Assembly (NCBI GenBank): GCA_039707465.1
Contig: CM077644.1
Coordinates: 187,475,462-187,539,461, forward strand
Direction: 5' to 3'
Source: Rhabdophis nuchalis
Taxonomy: Eukaryota; Chordata; Lepidosauria; Squamata; Natricidae
DNA: 64,000 nucleotides
The translations under genes were made by a program, and so were the position numbers. The notes beneath the pieces are model-generated. The model was not told the DNA's origin. It saw only the letters and a program-made list of their open reading frames with translations, and did not search any database. The number at the start of each line of letters is the position of its first letter. The stretch's first letter is position 1. This document shows positions 12,100-23,933 of the stretch, one piece after another.

Positions 12100-12191
12100 C
12101 ATTATTTCTCAACCTTGGCAGCAAGGCTGACTGAAGAATTCTGGGAGTTGAAGTCTACCCATCTTAAAGTTGCCAAGGTTGAGAAACACTG
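12100..12191. mobile_element. short palindromic hAT-type MITE
   Basis: Ends are inverted repeats: tttctcaaccttggca on the left and the reverse complement within gccaaggttgagaaacactg on the right. The middle holds gaattctgggagttgaagtc, a word also present in the palindromic element at 23101-23235. The left terminal cagtg has decayed and no TSD is visible. Confidence 0.7.
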
Positions 12192-12492
12192 TATTACTTT
12201 ATTCAGAAAGTGGCAACATCTAGTCAACTTTGCCTGTTCTTGGAAAGTAAGCAGCCTCAGCCCTGCTAGTTCTTAGATCGGACAGCTTTTAGAGATTTGA
12301 GGATTGCAGACTACACTAGGGAGCTGGTGCTGCCAAGCAAATTGCATGGATATAGTCCCAAGGATTCAAAGCATATTTTATTTACATGTGATAATTGACT
12401 CCTATTTTAACATATTACAGAAGTTTTATCCATTGCACTCCCCTTTACATTAGAACAGTAGCCTTCACATCAATTTATCTTTTATTTTATTG

Positions 12493-12640
12493 AAATAAAA
12501 TGTATTTATGCGTATATTTTAAAGTGTATATTCCAAGCAAACAACTGCTTTGGAAGTTGACAATGAGAAATCAATGCACCATCAATAATAAAATTTCAAG
12601 ATTTTCTTTCTAAAGATCTACCAATGACATCAGAGCAACA
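12493..12640 (+). repeat. unclassified direct repeat, copy 2
   Basis: Second copy of the segment at 10338-10492, about 2.15 kb downstream in the same orientation. Confidence 0.75.
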
Positions 12641-12782
12641 TATCCACTCTGAAAAACTGTGATTTTGTAAATTTCTCAATAAGCAATACTATTTACCTGT
12701 AAAAAAAAAATCTGACTATTAGACAGCAGGAACATTGGGGGAACAGACAGATCTTTCAAAGAACTCAGCATTACAACTACAT

Positions 12783-13039
12783 CAGTGGTGGGATTCAATT
12801 TTTTTTACTACCAGTTCTGTGGGTGTGGCATGGCTTGGTGGGTGTGGTTTGGTAGGCTACTGAAAAAGGGAAGGATACTGCAAAATCCCTATTCCCTCCT
12901 GATCAGCTGGGACTCAGGAGGCAGAGAATAGATGGGGGCAGGGACGATGAGAGGTGGTATTTACCGATTCTCCAAACCATTCAAAATTTCAGCTACCGGT
13001 TCTCCAGAACTGGTCAGAACTTCCTGAATACCACATCTG
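12783..13039. mobile_element. hAT-type MITE
   Basis: 257 bp. The left end is cagtggtgggattcaa and the right end is ctgaataccacatctg, an imperfect inverted pair. Flanks aactacat (12775-12782) and agctacat (13040-13047) form an 8-bp TSD with one mismatch. Non-coding. Confidence 0.85.
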
Positions 13040-13047
13040 AGCTACAT

Positions 13048-13828
13048 CTATAAATAAGAGATGGTATATGTATTTCACTGCAATTAAAACAGTTCTGGCA
13101 GTTACCTTCTTAGGAAAAGTGTTCCATTATGTGGAACTATTCATAAAAGAATTATGATAGATCAAAGCAGAGCCTTTCTATCTAGTATTTTGTTCCTACA
13201 GGGCCGGTGGAGACAATATACAGCCATCATAACTAGTGGACTTTCAAAAAGGATCTTCTCTTTCATTAAGGGCATTTTAAATGCTCTTTTTGCACCTTTT
13301 CTTTCTAAGTTTTAATCCCTTGTCTTACTTTACTTTTCTCCTCTGTGCATTTATTGAATGCTTTTAACTTTGTTTCAAGGTCAGCTCTGGAATATCCATC
13401 ACTGACTATTATGCGTGCCAAAAAGGAAGATATGGTTCTCTCAATAATTAATCTATCATGAAGCTTGCATATAATCCCTCAAAATAGAGTCAAAGCCAAA
13501 TTGTATTCACATACCACCACCACCCCACTTCACACAAAAGATTTCTTCTTCCTTAAACAACATCTTAACATTCATTTATCTTTATGATGCTTACTTTGGG
13601 AATACCCTTAGAAAATAGAGCTATTGACCATCAAATTCCACTTAGCTCACATTTTCCTAACTCTTTGGGTTATTCCCCGATTGAACTAAATTCTAAAGTG
13701 CAATCCAGCACAAAATTTTCTGAGACTGAATCCTGATAAATTTAATTTCGGTCGTTTTTGAACAGGTTGCTTTAAGTTTGTGATTTCATCTACAAAATGG
13801 CTTTTTCAGATCCAAGAATATAACATTG
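13048..13828. other. non-coding spacer
   Basis: No gene or recognised repeat. Confidence 0.45.
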
Positions 13829-13836
13829 ACCTAATA

Positions 13837-14066
13837 CAGTGATGGCGAATCTTTTAGGCACACAATGCCCAAACTGGAAGGCGCACGCCAGAGCGCTGGA
13901 AACGCAACAACCAGCTGACTGGCACACATGCACACCTCGGAAACCCAATAACCAGCTGACTGGCACACATGCACACATCAGAAACCTGACAACCAGCTGG
14001 CTGAGCTGGAGCAACAGTGTGTGTGCCCACAGAGAGGACTCTGCGTGCCATAGGTTCACCATAACG
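13837..14066. mobile_element. hAT-type MITE with internal tandem repeat
   Basis: 230 bp, from cagtgatggcgaatctt to aggttcaccataacg; the ends are inverted repeats. Flanks acctaata and agctaata form an 8-bp TSD with one mismatch. The inside, about 13897-14010, holds some 2.6 copies of a 41-bp unit built around aaccagctgactggcacaca. Open frames on both strands follow from that repeat. Confidence 0.87.
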
Positions 14067-14074
14067 AGCTAATA

Positions 14075-15053
14075 AGTGGATTCCCTAATCTTCTCACGTA
14101 ACATCATCAGGCATATGGAATCCCACCAGGACCCAAAATTTCTTTTTGTTTCAGTGCAGGAGAACATGAAACCTGGTGTTTTTGCACACAACTGGTGGTG
14201 ACAGAGTGGGAATTGCAAGTGAATCATCTTGTTTCCCAGAAGATCACAATTAGGAAAGCTTATTGCTATCCCTGCAATTCCTTTCTTTTATTTGATATCC
14301 CCATCTTACCATTATTTCCACATACTAGAGAATATCACAAATTCCCTCCCAATCTCAATCATCCTCCAAGCAAGCACATTTCCCAGCACTTAATTAGAAA
14401 ATAGGAAGCCATAAAGGAAAGATGCATGTTCTTCCTTCCTAATAATGTCTCTGGGCCCCAAGTAACCCATAAACTTTTAAAACAAATTTTAAAAGGAAGA
14501 TGGCTGCATATCGGTGTTTTATTTGGAAACATGTTTGCCTACCCAGACAGGTCAGAAGCAGGAATTTCCTGAAGGAGCCACTGATGAAGTGAAAGGAGAC
14601 ATTCTTGAAAATCAGCACTTTTATGTTTGGTTAGGTACCAGTTGAGAGTTCTTTTGCAATCATTCTCAATGTACACATTAGGCAAAAAAACCTTGAAGAC
14701 ACCTGTTGTAAACCCTTATATTGTGTTTAAGTTGTATAAATGAAACGCATAAGATATACTGAATCACAGTTCCATCTATAAAAATTGAGATTTATTTATT
14801 TTTCCAGCTTTCCAAGAAACTATAGGCAGTGCACAAATAAAATAGAGAATTTCATCACACAAATAAAATAGAGAATTTCTTTAAAACAACAAAACAATTA
14901 AAACTGCACTGAATCTCAATAAAAACAGAACCACTAGACACTTAAACCATAGCAGAGCTTCCATGTTAACATCAAGGCACCAATGCTTGGGGGAAGAGCC
15001 AGGTCTCTGTAGATTTGTGAAAAGCAATAAGGTAGAGGCTGATCATATTTAAT
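14075..15053. other. non-coding spacer
   Basis: A short direct repeat, cacaaataaaatagagaattt, occurs twice near 14832 and 14860. No gene recognised. Confidence 0.45.
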
Positions 15054-15255
15054 GAGCCATAATGACACAGTGGTTAGAATGCAGTACTAACTACTGGAGT
15101 TCAGCAGTTCGATTCTCACCATCTCAGCCTTCCACCCTTTCAAGGTCAGTAAAATAAGGACCCAGATTGTTGGGGGCAATATGTTAACTCTGTAAACTGT
15201 TTAGAGAGGGCTGTAAAAGTACTGTAAATTGGTATATAAGTGCTATTGCTATTTC
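15054..15255 (+). mobile_element. tRNA-derived SINE (gcagtactgcag type), second copy
   Basis: Same order of blocks as 11158-11405: cagtggttagaatgcagtac, gttcgattctcacc, ctcagccttccaccctttc, gacccagattgttgggggca, ggtatataagtgctattgct. Slightly deleted in the head. Confidence 0.85.
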
Positions 15256-16010
15256 TGTAGAGCACACTTCCAGGGTCTGTTAGAATATAACCATTAAATC
15301 TTCTATATGATCTTGATTTCAACTCCGGTCTCACAGTGTAGCTTTTGTTATATTTGAAAATCAATATCCTGAATTAATTTATTTTACGAATTCATAAAAT
15401 ATGTCTTTGGCCCAAGATCTCTTTCTGGGTGGTATATATTCAAACAATAATATTTTTTTAAATAAAGCTGCAGTCCTATAACCATACAGCAGTGAATTGA
15501 TCTCACTTCTTACCTTTGAGTGACTACAACCAATTATAAATGTAATATTTGAAAAGCCCTAAGGAAGAGAGGATTGATGCCAAAAGAATCCGAGAGAAGT
15601 TTTGCAATTTTTATTTAGTACCTTAAAAACCATCACGTATATAAAAGTTATCCAGGAAAATTACTGAGCATGCAGACGCCTGGATTTTCATTGTTACCTA
15701 TATTATCTTTAACAAAGAAAGAAAGAAAGCACTCATTCATTGTGGTACCAACCAGTGGATTCTATGTGTATTAAAAACATAGAAATTCTCTGTGGCATTG
15801 AACGGCAGAATGACAATGTATTTATGTGTTACAGCTTGGTTTCCCTTTGAAATCTAGATCTCTTCTGCTGATACAGTGATGCCCTTCAATAATCCTTAGT
15901 CCTTCTTTCTACTGTATATACTCTCTGCAAGATTGTTCAAGAAAAAAAGCAGAATATTTTCCTGTCTGATTAAAATCAATTGTCTGCAGTGCATGATTAG
16001 TAAAACTGGG
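15256..16010. other. non-coding spacer
   Basis: No gene or recognised repeat. Confidence 0.45.
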
Positions 16011-16345
16011 TAAAAGGTAAGGTTCCCCTCGCACATATGTGCTAGTGGTTCCCGAATCTAGGGGGCAGTGCTCATCTCTGTTTCAAAGCCAAAGAACCAG
16101 TGCTGTCTGAAGACGTCTCCGTGATCATGTGGCCAGCATGACTAAATGCCAAAGGTGCAAGGAATGCTGTTACCTTCCCACCAATGGTGATTTTTATTTT
16201 TCTACTTTCATTTTTACATGCTTTCTAACTGCTAGGTTGGTAGAAGCTGGGACAAGTAATGGAAGCTCACCCCATTATGTGCTGCTAGGAATTCGAACCA
16301 CTGAACTGCCGACCTTTCTAATCAACAAGCTCAGAATCTTAGCCA
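16011..16345 (-). mobile_element. tRNA-derived SINE with BovB-like tail
   Basis: Read on the minus strand it starts in a tRNA-like head (B-box-like ggttcgaattcc) and ends with cgggaaccactagcacatat and aggggaaccttacctttt. Shared blocks include gtaacagcattcc and ctgccaacctagcagtt. Four more copies lie at 40514, 46165, 48746 and 50752. The last bases of the tRNA head are missing at the right. Confidence 0.87.
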
Positions 16346-18320
16346 AGTACTGTAGTCTGAGTACTCTGTACTCAATACTGGCTATAGTACTGCAAAGGTT
16401 TATCAAGGCTATGCAGAACTGTTCCTTAAATGCTTGTAGCTGCAATTTAAAAGCAAATTATGAATAGGGCCAGTTGTGTAAAAGCTGTCCCAGCCAGCGA
16501 GTAAATCTCTAGAAGTATTCTGCTCTCTTCTCAAAATCTGCTTAAGGTAATTCTCTCTCCAAGCTGATTTGATTTAGTCAAACAACCCAATGGCATTTGC
16601 ATACTTTATGTCAGCTGTTTCTTTTTATTATCCTGGATCAGGGATGGGATGTTGATATGCCAAATTCTAGACTTCTGAATAGAAATACAGTATGCCTAAA
16701 TTGTAGTGCTCCTGGGTGCCGTTTCCAAGAATTTTTAAAAATGCTATTTTTTTTGTATAAGATGAAACATAGCTGTTATCATGAGGAAGGTTTTGTACTC
16801 TCTTTTTTTGCTGGGAAATAGCCCAAAAATGATGGCTTACAAAATTAATCATAATTAAAAACATGACATGTTCAATACATTACTTTTTCATTGATCCATC
16901 TCTCTTATTCTTTGTGTAGTTACCATATTCCAGGCTGTTCACAACTTTATTTAAAACCAAGGCAAGGACAAGGTCAGTTCTAAAACGTGCTTGAGTTTCA
17001 CTTTATTTCATCGCTCAAGTGAACACCCTTTTTAAATGATAAAAAGAGTCTGTCAGCTTTCCGAGCGCTATTGAAAACCCTGGCTTGTTAGTACCAGTTT
17101 CAAGCATCTGTAAGTAATTCTAAACAGGCAGCAAGTTAGCATTAAAACATTTTCTCCCTTTTGGAATGAGGATCTTTCACATCATTATTTACCTCAAGGA
17201 AAACAGTAGTGTTGGGCATTATCTTCAATATGTGGTGTTATTATTTATTCAAATGTCCTCTTCAGCAGCAGGAACCTGCCCACTGCTATGCTCTCCATAT
17301 GTGTTGTACTTTGGCTTCCATAGTTCCCTGCCATCATAGCAATTATGCTACTTGATTGTAGGCTGTATATCTGAAGAGCATCACATTTTAGGCAGGACCG
17401 AAGGGTTTTTTCCTAAAGAAATGCGATCTTATCTTTCTTGATTCCAGTTCCAGAACTGTGCTTCCAAGCCTGTACCTCTGATCCAATGTTGTATCAGTAC
17501 CAGTTTCCTGGATCATGTTCCCTATCCACTTTTGCTTCTCTGGCAATGGTTTACTTACTTTTGATTTCCACTGCCTATTAGGTCTTGTTCCAAATGTCTG
17601 ACTGTGGCTTCCCATGATTACAGTATATTGGCATTCATTCCTCCAGATTGTAATATGTTATTTGAAGCCTGAATCTTGCCAGGAGTAAACCTATAACAAG
17701 ATGCAGAATCTGTCTCAAAACAAATATCAATTTACTTTTTGCCTCTTTGAGAAAATCTTCACTACTCATGTTCATTTGAAGATGTCTTTAATGAGTTATT
17801 CTCTCGGATTGACCCCACCTCTTTGCTGTTCTCATTGCCTTCTACTTGTTTTTTTTTACCCCTTGAGTCAAATCTGCAACAGAGAGGAAAGTAAGGGAGT
17901 TTCTTCTCTTTATTGTCGGTTGTATGTTTGTAAACAATAGAGGAAGTGGATGGAGACAATGGGCCTTTATGGAAGTATGGTCTTGTCAGAGGCCTCACAT
18001 TCTGATCTCCACCAGAAGGTCTAACAAATTAATAGTGCAAGACTCCATTATGGCTAAATCGTGGAAGTATCTTCCAATTATTGAATATTGAATGAAAATA
18101 CCTGTTCTTACACTCATTCAAGGTGCAAAAGATGAACAGGTTGTCTTAAATAGGCCACACATCTCTAAGCAATCAACCAGAGGTCTTAGTTCTGTCATCA
18201 AGACATAGGAAGGAGATGTAACTTATCAGGCACAAAAATGGCTGCAGTTATATAAGGGAGTGAATAAAAGAGTGATTATCCTTAAGATAAAAGGATGGGA
18301 ATGTGGTGTTCCCAAAGGGA
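16346..18320. other. non-coding spacer
   Basis: About 2 kb with no recognised element. A 75-residue minus-strand frame at 17388-17615 has no stop and a lysine/arginine-rich sequence, but no splice sites and no family I recognise. Confidence 0.4.
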
Positions 18321-18710
18321 ATATTTATTTATTTATTTTATTAAATTTATAAACCACTCCACTCTCCCCGCAGGGACTCGGGGCGGTGCACAGGAAATTA
18401 AAATAGAAAAAAGTAAAAACATAGCGATTAATAAATACTAAAAGCAAATTAAATCCCAATAACCCTGTGCTAAAATCCTAAAACCATTAAATATCCTAAA
18501 AGTCATTTCCCCTTAAAATCCAAATTTAAAACAGTTTAGTCTTCAGTCAAATTTGATGGTAAGCGAGATGAAAAAAGTGCGTTTTCAAGCTTTGGCGGAA
18601 GGAGCGGAGGTCCGTGATCGTTCTGAGTTCGGGGGGTAGGTCGTTCCAGAGGGTTGGGCCCGCCACAGAGAAGGCACTTCCCCTGGGCGTCACCCACTGG
18701 CACTGCCTAG
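18321..18710 (-). mobile_element. L2-like LINE 3' end
   Basis: Read on the minus strand it contains the end of an L2-type ORF2 (translation includes SVAGPTLWNDLPP-like residues and a run matching RTITDLRSFRQ), then a 3' tail with ctgtgcaccgccccgagtcc and ataaatttaataaaataaat. The same tail module occurs at 25316, 30539 and 63710. 5'-truncated and frame-broken. Confidence 0.85.
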
Positions 18711-19028
18711 TGGACTAGAATAGAGCATTTTAAAATATATTTTTCTTTATATTTTTCTTTCTTTCTTTTTCTTTATATTTGAATAATAAACTAGATTTCA
18801 GTGATGCAAATTAGGGTTGCTTGTATTTGTCTAACATTTATTGGAATTCCTGTTCACTTGTATTATAAACACTTCCAATTTTAGTCTGGGTTTATTAGAA
18901 GAGCAACCTCTGGAGAATGTTCTTTTCATGTCAAAAACATTATAAAGGAGACATGGTCAAAAGAGAATCCATAAAGATTTTCCATCTAAAGAATTTTCTG
19001 GAATATCAAACAGTCAATGATCTTATTA
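18711..19028. other. non-coding spacer
   Basis: A TTTC-rich patch at 18745-18775; nothing else. Confidence 0.4.
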
Positions 19029-19036
19029 CTTATAGT

Positions 19037-19699
19037 CAGTGGCGTAGCGTGGGTTGTCAGCACCCGGGGCAAGGCAAGTAATTTGCGCCCCCTAACCCGT
19101 GGATTTTAGCACTCGGGGGAGGCAGCTCTTCTTGTGGTGTCGAGCCCACGCACCTCCCGCGAGGATCCGGCGGGCAGCCGCTGCCCAAAGGGCTCGGCCA
19201 TCCGGGTCCGACATTCGTTGCCTCGCCTTGGGGAGAAGCGGGCGCCCTTTGCGTGGTGCGGGCCTGGGACACCCAACGCTCCTTTCTACGGAGGGCGACG
19301 GCCCGAAAGCCGGGGCAAGAGGGTCTTCCCGGGCCGCCGCAGGGCCCAGGTCGCCGCTCCTCTGGCTGGCTCAGAACGGAGGAGTCTTCCAGGGTCTCCG
19401 CACGGCTGTTGCTTCGAAAGACCTGTGCCTTTAAGTCTTGCCTGGCCCCCTCGGGTGGCGCTGGCGGGTGCGAGGAGCCGGCGCTGGCCTCAGCCGGGGG
19501 ATGCCCCAGGAGGGTTTGGCCCCTACTGGCCGCTGTTCGCTCCCCGACTCTCGCCGGCCCAGGAGCGCCCAGGCGCCGCCGCCGCCAACTCCAGAGACCC
19601 GCGGAGGAGAGCTTCCGAGTCGGGTCTCTGGAGTGCACCCCCCCAGATGTTGCGCCCGGTGCGGCCGGCCCCCCCTGCACCCCCCACGCTACGCCTCTG
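19037..19699. mobile_element. CpG-rich hAT-type element
   Basis: 663 bp with an exact 8-bp TSD, cttatagt, at 19029-19036 and 19700-19707. The ends are inverted repeats: cagtggcgtagcgtgggt and the reverse complement of cacgctacgcctctg. The inside is very GC-rich with many intact CpG sites, unlike the AT-rich flanks. Frames of up to 207 residues on both strands reflect that composition; they share no transposase motif. Intact CpGs and the exact TSD suggest a fairly young insertion. Confidence 0.9.
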
Positions 19700-19707
19700 C
19701 TTATAGT

Positions 19708-20174
19708 AAAGGCTTAGAATGAATTGTGAGTATTTAATATGGAATTTGATGGACTTTGTTTTTAGTCAGGAAAGTTCCTGACAAACAAATTACTGAGGTA
19801 CTTTTAAACTAATACTAGTTTGGATAATGATATTAATCTACACTGAGATTTATTTGAGTCATGTGTGAAAATATTTAAACCACAGCATGTGAATTTTCAT
19901 TTACACCTTACCAAGATCCCCATCCCCTACCATCACATAACAGTTTGGCATTTAATGTAAATGTGGATACTATCTGTATTTTTCATTTCATTCTGACAAA
20001 ATTGTGAAAACTGAACAGTGAATATTTAATTCCATTCATATCACCTTGTTTGGAACAATATCCAAGAAGAAAGACAGATGATAAGTGTTAATAAGTTTGG
20101 AGAGTAGTGGTGTGTTTTTTAAATTGCATTTTCTGTGCTATTTATAAGATCCCTTTCTTTCTTATGTATCAGCA
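19708..20174. other. non-coding spacer
   Basis: No recognised element. Confidence 0.4.
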
Positions 20175-20176
20175 AA

Positions 20177-20255
<79 letters not shown>

Positions 20256-20290
20256 TTTATTGTCATTGTACTAAAATTGCAATGAAATTG
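20175..20290 (-). mobile_element. LINE 3' tail with AAT microsatellite
   Basis: About 27 AAT units at 20175-20256 are followed by tttattgtcattgtactaaa and attgcaatgaaatt. Read on the minus strand this is a 3' end, aatttcattgcaattttagt then acaatgacaataaa, with an ATT-repeat tail. The same module in + orientation is at 57907-57972. The poly-Asn frame here is the microsatellite. Confidence 0.8.
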
Positions 20291-20299
20291 GTTACAAGC

Positions 20300-23092
20300 G
20301 TGAATAAGAAACACATCCAACAATGGAATCGAATTTTCCCTTTAATTAGATTATTCATGTCTCAGTTAAGATTCTTCTAAAGTCATTAAAGACTGAAGCA
20401 TTAAAGTGGAACATAATCAATCAAATAAAAAGAGGGAAATATGAGAATAGGGAAGGGTGGAAAAGGAAGAATAACTAGGCTAGCAGACAAATGGCTTGAT
20501 GTATTTATTTACTTTTTTATTATGCATCAGATGGCATAAAGGATAATGGAAATTAGGTGGGTGAAGAGATAATAAGTGCTTCTTCCAGTGTCAAATGATA
20601 TTCAGGACAACAGTTAATCAAACTGTTTATCAAAATGTCAGGTCAAAGGCAATGTTGTCTCTAGAGGACATTTATATAAACTGGTGTGATTGCTCATGAT
20701 GAACAGCAACAAAAGAGTAGCATTTTTTCATTTAGGTTTATTGAAAAACACAATGTATTTATTTAATCCAATAAATTAACAGTGCAATTGTTAGCAGGAT
20801 AATGCTGTTTAAAATAGCACCTGACCTGCTGCCATAAAATCTACTGTAATTTTCCAGAATTATTATTTAGCTTTATGGTTAGTAAGATAATTATTTAGTG
20901 TGTTCAGTTATGTTTATCAGTGATGGAAATAGTGAACAAAGACAATTGCACCCTAATGTCATTCACTGAGTATGTATTTATATGATGAGTTAAAAACAGA
21001 TTTGAATGGATTCAAATAAATTCGTTTCACAGCACTGAGCGTGAAAGACTATTAATGATTAACCTAAGTGCTATGAATTTTGATCATTAAGTATACTTAA
21101 GTCTTCATTCATCTCATTATTAATAAGCAAGAGAATCTTTTATTCATTATGCCTTTAAAATATTTACTATATAAAGACAATGAAGAAACAAGACAAGATA
21201 GAGCAAGAATGAAGTGGAGATACAACTTGTACAATCAGTTATTTTCTTGCAACAGTTCTCTGTAATTGATTCCACCAACAAGGGATCACAGCAGAGGCTT
21301 ATTTCTTGGCCATAGGAATACAATACAGCAAAATATATAGTGAGCAAACACTATCAACTTTGCCTTTTATCCAATAATGCCCCTCCTATTTTGGTTCATG
21401 TTTGTGGATCTTGAAAATATTTGATTACTGTTCTAAGTTTCTTTGCTCTCCAAATGAGATACTGGAAGGAAGTCATCCTTTCACAAAGCAGCAAGTAGAG
21501 GATCATTTCAAAACATGAAAAAAAAATTGAGCTATCCTTCTCTACTACAGGAAATGTGAGAAGAGAACAGAAATCTCCTCCTCTCTCCTTTCCTAGTCTA
21601 GTCTTCAACCCTCACATTTTCCTGATTCATTCATTCATTCATGCCCAGGTTCACCTTTATTTAGCTTTTGCAAAATCAGCCAAAGCAACCAAGTGCTGCC
21701 ACGTGATATTTCATAATAGTTCAATACCTTTTCTTTTTAATCCTTTTAAAAATGTATCATTTTTAAATGAAAATGGAATTTCCTAATTATGCAACGAAAG
21801 TAAAGTTGCAATCTAGTTTTATTTTAAACTTAGTCTTACTTTCTAGATAAGGATTATTTTTAAAAATGCAACATAATGAATCATGAGAAAAAAATTGTAG
21901 CTATTTCAACTGGAAGAGAACATCCCCAAGAATCCATAGCAAATCCTAGTTGAGTTTGCAAAGAAATATAGACAGTTGCCTTATAGTTATAATTTGAGAT
22001 AATGGTTCCTAACATTCTCCATACTAATTGGCAGTAACTGTCCAGCAATATGTGGAGATGACATAATTTGAATCTTGGATACTTTATATGAAAACTTCAC
22101 AAGGGGAACTCCTACCATCCATTTCCTTTTAAAGTTTGAGAGGAAGCTTATTTTATATACAGCCAATATAATTTAACTACAGATCTCCATTGTACCGCAT
22201 GTAATCTGTTGACCTGTGAGAATTCTTTTTTCCTGCATGATTAAATCTACCCATTTGATAGATGCATATAATATCTCTATATTTAAAAAAAGACCACTCA
22301 TATCTGTTTATTAAATGCAAGCATATGTGTGCCAGTGACACTGAAAAATGTCACTTGTGTGTAATAAATTTTGCTAGTCTACAAAATCATTTTTATGAAA
22401 TATTTTAATATTGCAAGTATCTGACAGTGATAGGCTTTACCACCTAATAATTAGAAAATGATAGGGAACTGTGATTTAAACCAAGGTCTGCTAGAAGTAA
22501 TTTGCTGCACATCTCTTGTGGTTTTAATAAAAAATTTGGATGGGTATTTAATCTCAAAGTACGTTGTTTGCTTATCAAAATAGATGGAGACTTTTTCTTA
22601 ACAAAAATGAGTAAAGGCAGACCAAACCTCCTTCATCGCTCATACCTTTCACATGTAGCATCTTGATAACAAAGGTTTCTTGTGGCTTTAATTTATTTTA
22701 CAATTTAAATGTAATGTGCTGGAGGATAGAATATGTACCTCCTTTACCACCAAGTCACCTGGAGAATGAAAGATTTGGGAGAATGATAGAATTTATCACA
22801 CAAGAACAGACCCTTTTTATATTCACAAGGACAAGCAGGCCTGCAGAGGACATACGGAAACAAGCTGCTGGTCCATGTATAAAGAATAAAAATTGAGTTG
22901 GATTCAGTAATTTTTTTTAAATTAGTGACACCTGAAAATTAGAGTTTGGAAAAGGGAATTAATGAGGTTGTTCAATAAGAATAGATTGTCCAAACTAACC
23001 TGATATAAAGTAAGAACTGGCTTGTTCTGCATTCACCCAAGAATCATGACTTCTCATAGCTCCATATCTGTAAGGATGATATTTAGATTTTG
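20300..23092. other. AT-rich non-coding sequence
   Basis: Nearly 2.8 kb without a recognised transposon. All frames are short and lack domains. Confidence 0.5.
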
Positions 23093-23100
23093 TGCTACAC

Positions 23101-23235
23101 CAGGGATGTCCAAACTTGGGAACTTTAAGACTTGTGGACTTCAACTCCCAGAATTCCCCAGCCAGCATAGCTGGATGGGGAATTCTGGGAGTTGAAGTCC
23201 ACAAATCTTAAAGTTCCCAAGTTTGGACATCCCTG
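23101..23235. mobile_element. palindromic hAT-type MITE
   Basis: 135 bp, almost a complete palindrome: cagggatgtccaaacttggg at the left and its reverse complement at the right. Exact 8-bp TSD tgctacac at 23093-23100 and 23236-23243. The arms include ttcaactcccagaattcccc. Transcripts would fold into a long hairpin. Confidence 0.95.
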
Positions 23236-23243
23236 TGCTACAC

Positions 23244-23606
23244 AATTATACTGCGAGGAATCACTTACAGAACTACTGAGCAGACAATGGCATCTAAAAT
23301 AATATAAACTATTTCTGATTTTTTAAAAATAACGCATAAGCTTAAACTCGGAACAATGTTGGACTGTTGAGTTTTATGCATGTGGGTATGCATGTAAATA
23401 AACTTAAAACAGAAATCAGGTTTTTGAGGCCACCTGACTCCTCAATGATTTTGAATGGCTTGTATTTAATAGTAAATAATGAAGATAAAAATAAATCTGA
23501 CCAGAAAACCAACCATTACTTAACATACAAAGTGGCCTCCAAAGGCGATTCCATGTACTGTGCCATACATCATGAGGTGACCAAGACATGAGGAACTGTT
23601 TTAGGA
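23244..23606. other. non-coding spacer
   Basis: A 74-residue frame at 23367-23591 has no domain or splice support. Confidence 0.35.
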
Positions 23607-23855
23607 TTTAGGATTTATTAAATTTTTAGACCGCGTACAGACAGTGTACAAGCAATAATAAGATCAATAATATAGAGCATAAAATACAATTAAAATATAA
23701 TTAAAAATACAATTAAAAATATATTAAATAGATTGGCCTGATCTAAATCCTGTTAAAAAACCCTTACTAAAACCAATTTAAAAACTAAAACAATTAAAAA
23801 AACTACGCCAGGCCGGCTGGACGTTTTAAGTCCTTTCCAGGTCAAGAATGGGTAC
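23607..23855 (-). mobile_element. L2-like LINE 3' end, inverted to the next copy
   Basis: The minus strand holds the last ORF codons (cttaaaacgtccagccggcc, resembling the LKT...AGLG end of the copy at 25183) followed by an A/T-rich 3' UTR. It sits about 80 bp from a long + strand L2 copy, head to head. Confidence 0.7.
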
Positions 23856-23933
23856 AACTATCTGGACATGATCTGTAAGACTGGTAGATTGCAGACCAAT
23901 CTCAAATGGGAAGTATGACCCTACTATACATCT

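Noticed and set aside
17388..17615. 75-residue minus-strand frame with a basic composition
   Set aside because: No stop, but no splice sites, no recognised family and no neighbouring support; left unassigned.
19057..19680. 207-residue minus-strand frame and four + strand frames
   Set aside because: All lie within the CpG-rich hAT-type element, on both strands and in several frames, which is expected from GC content. No transposase motif.
20135..20380. poly-Asn protein
   Set aside because: Translation of the AAT microsatellite attached to a LINE tail.
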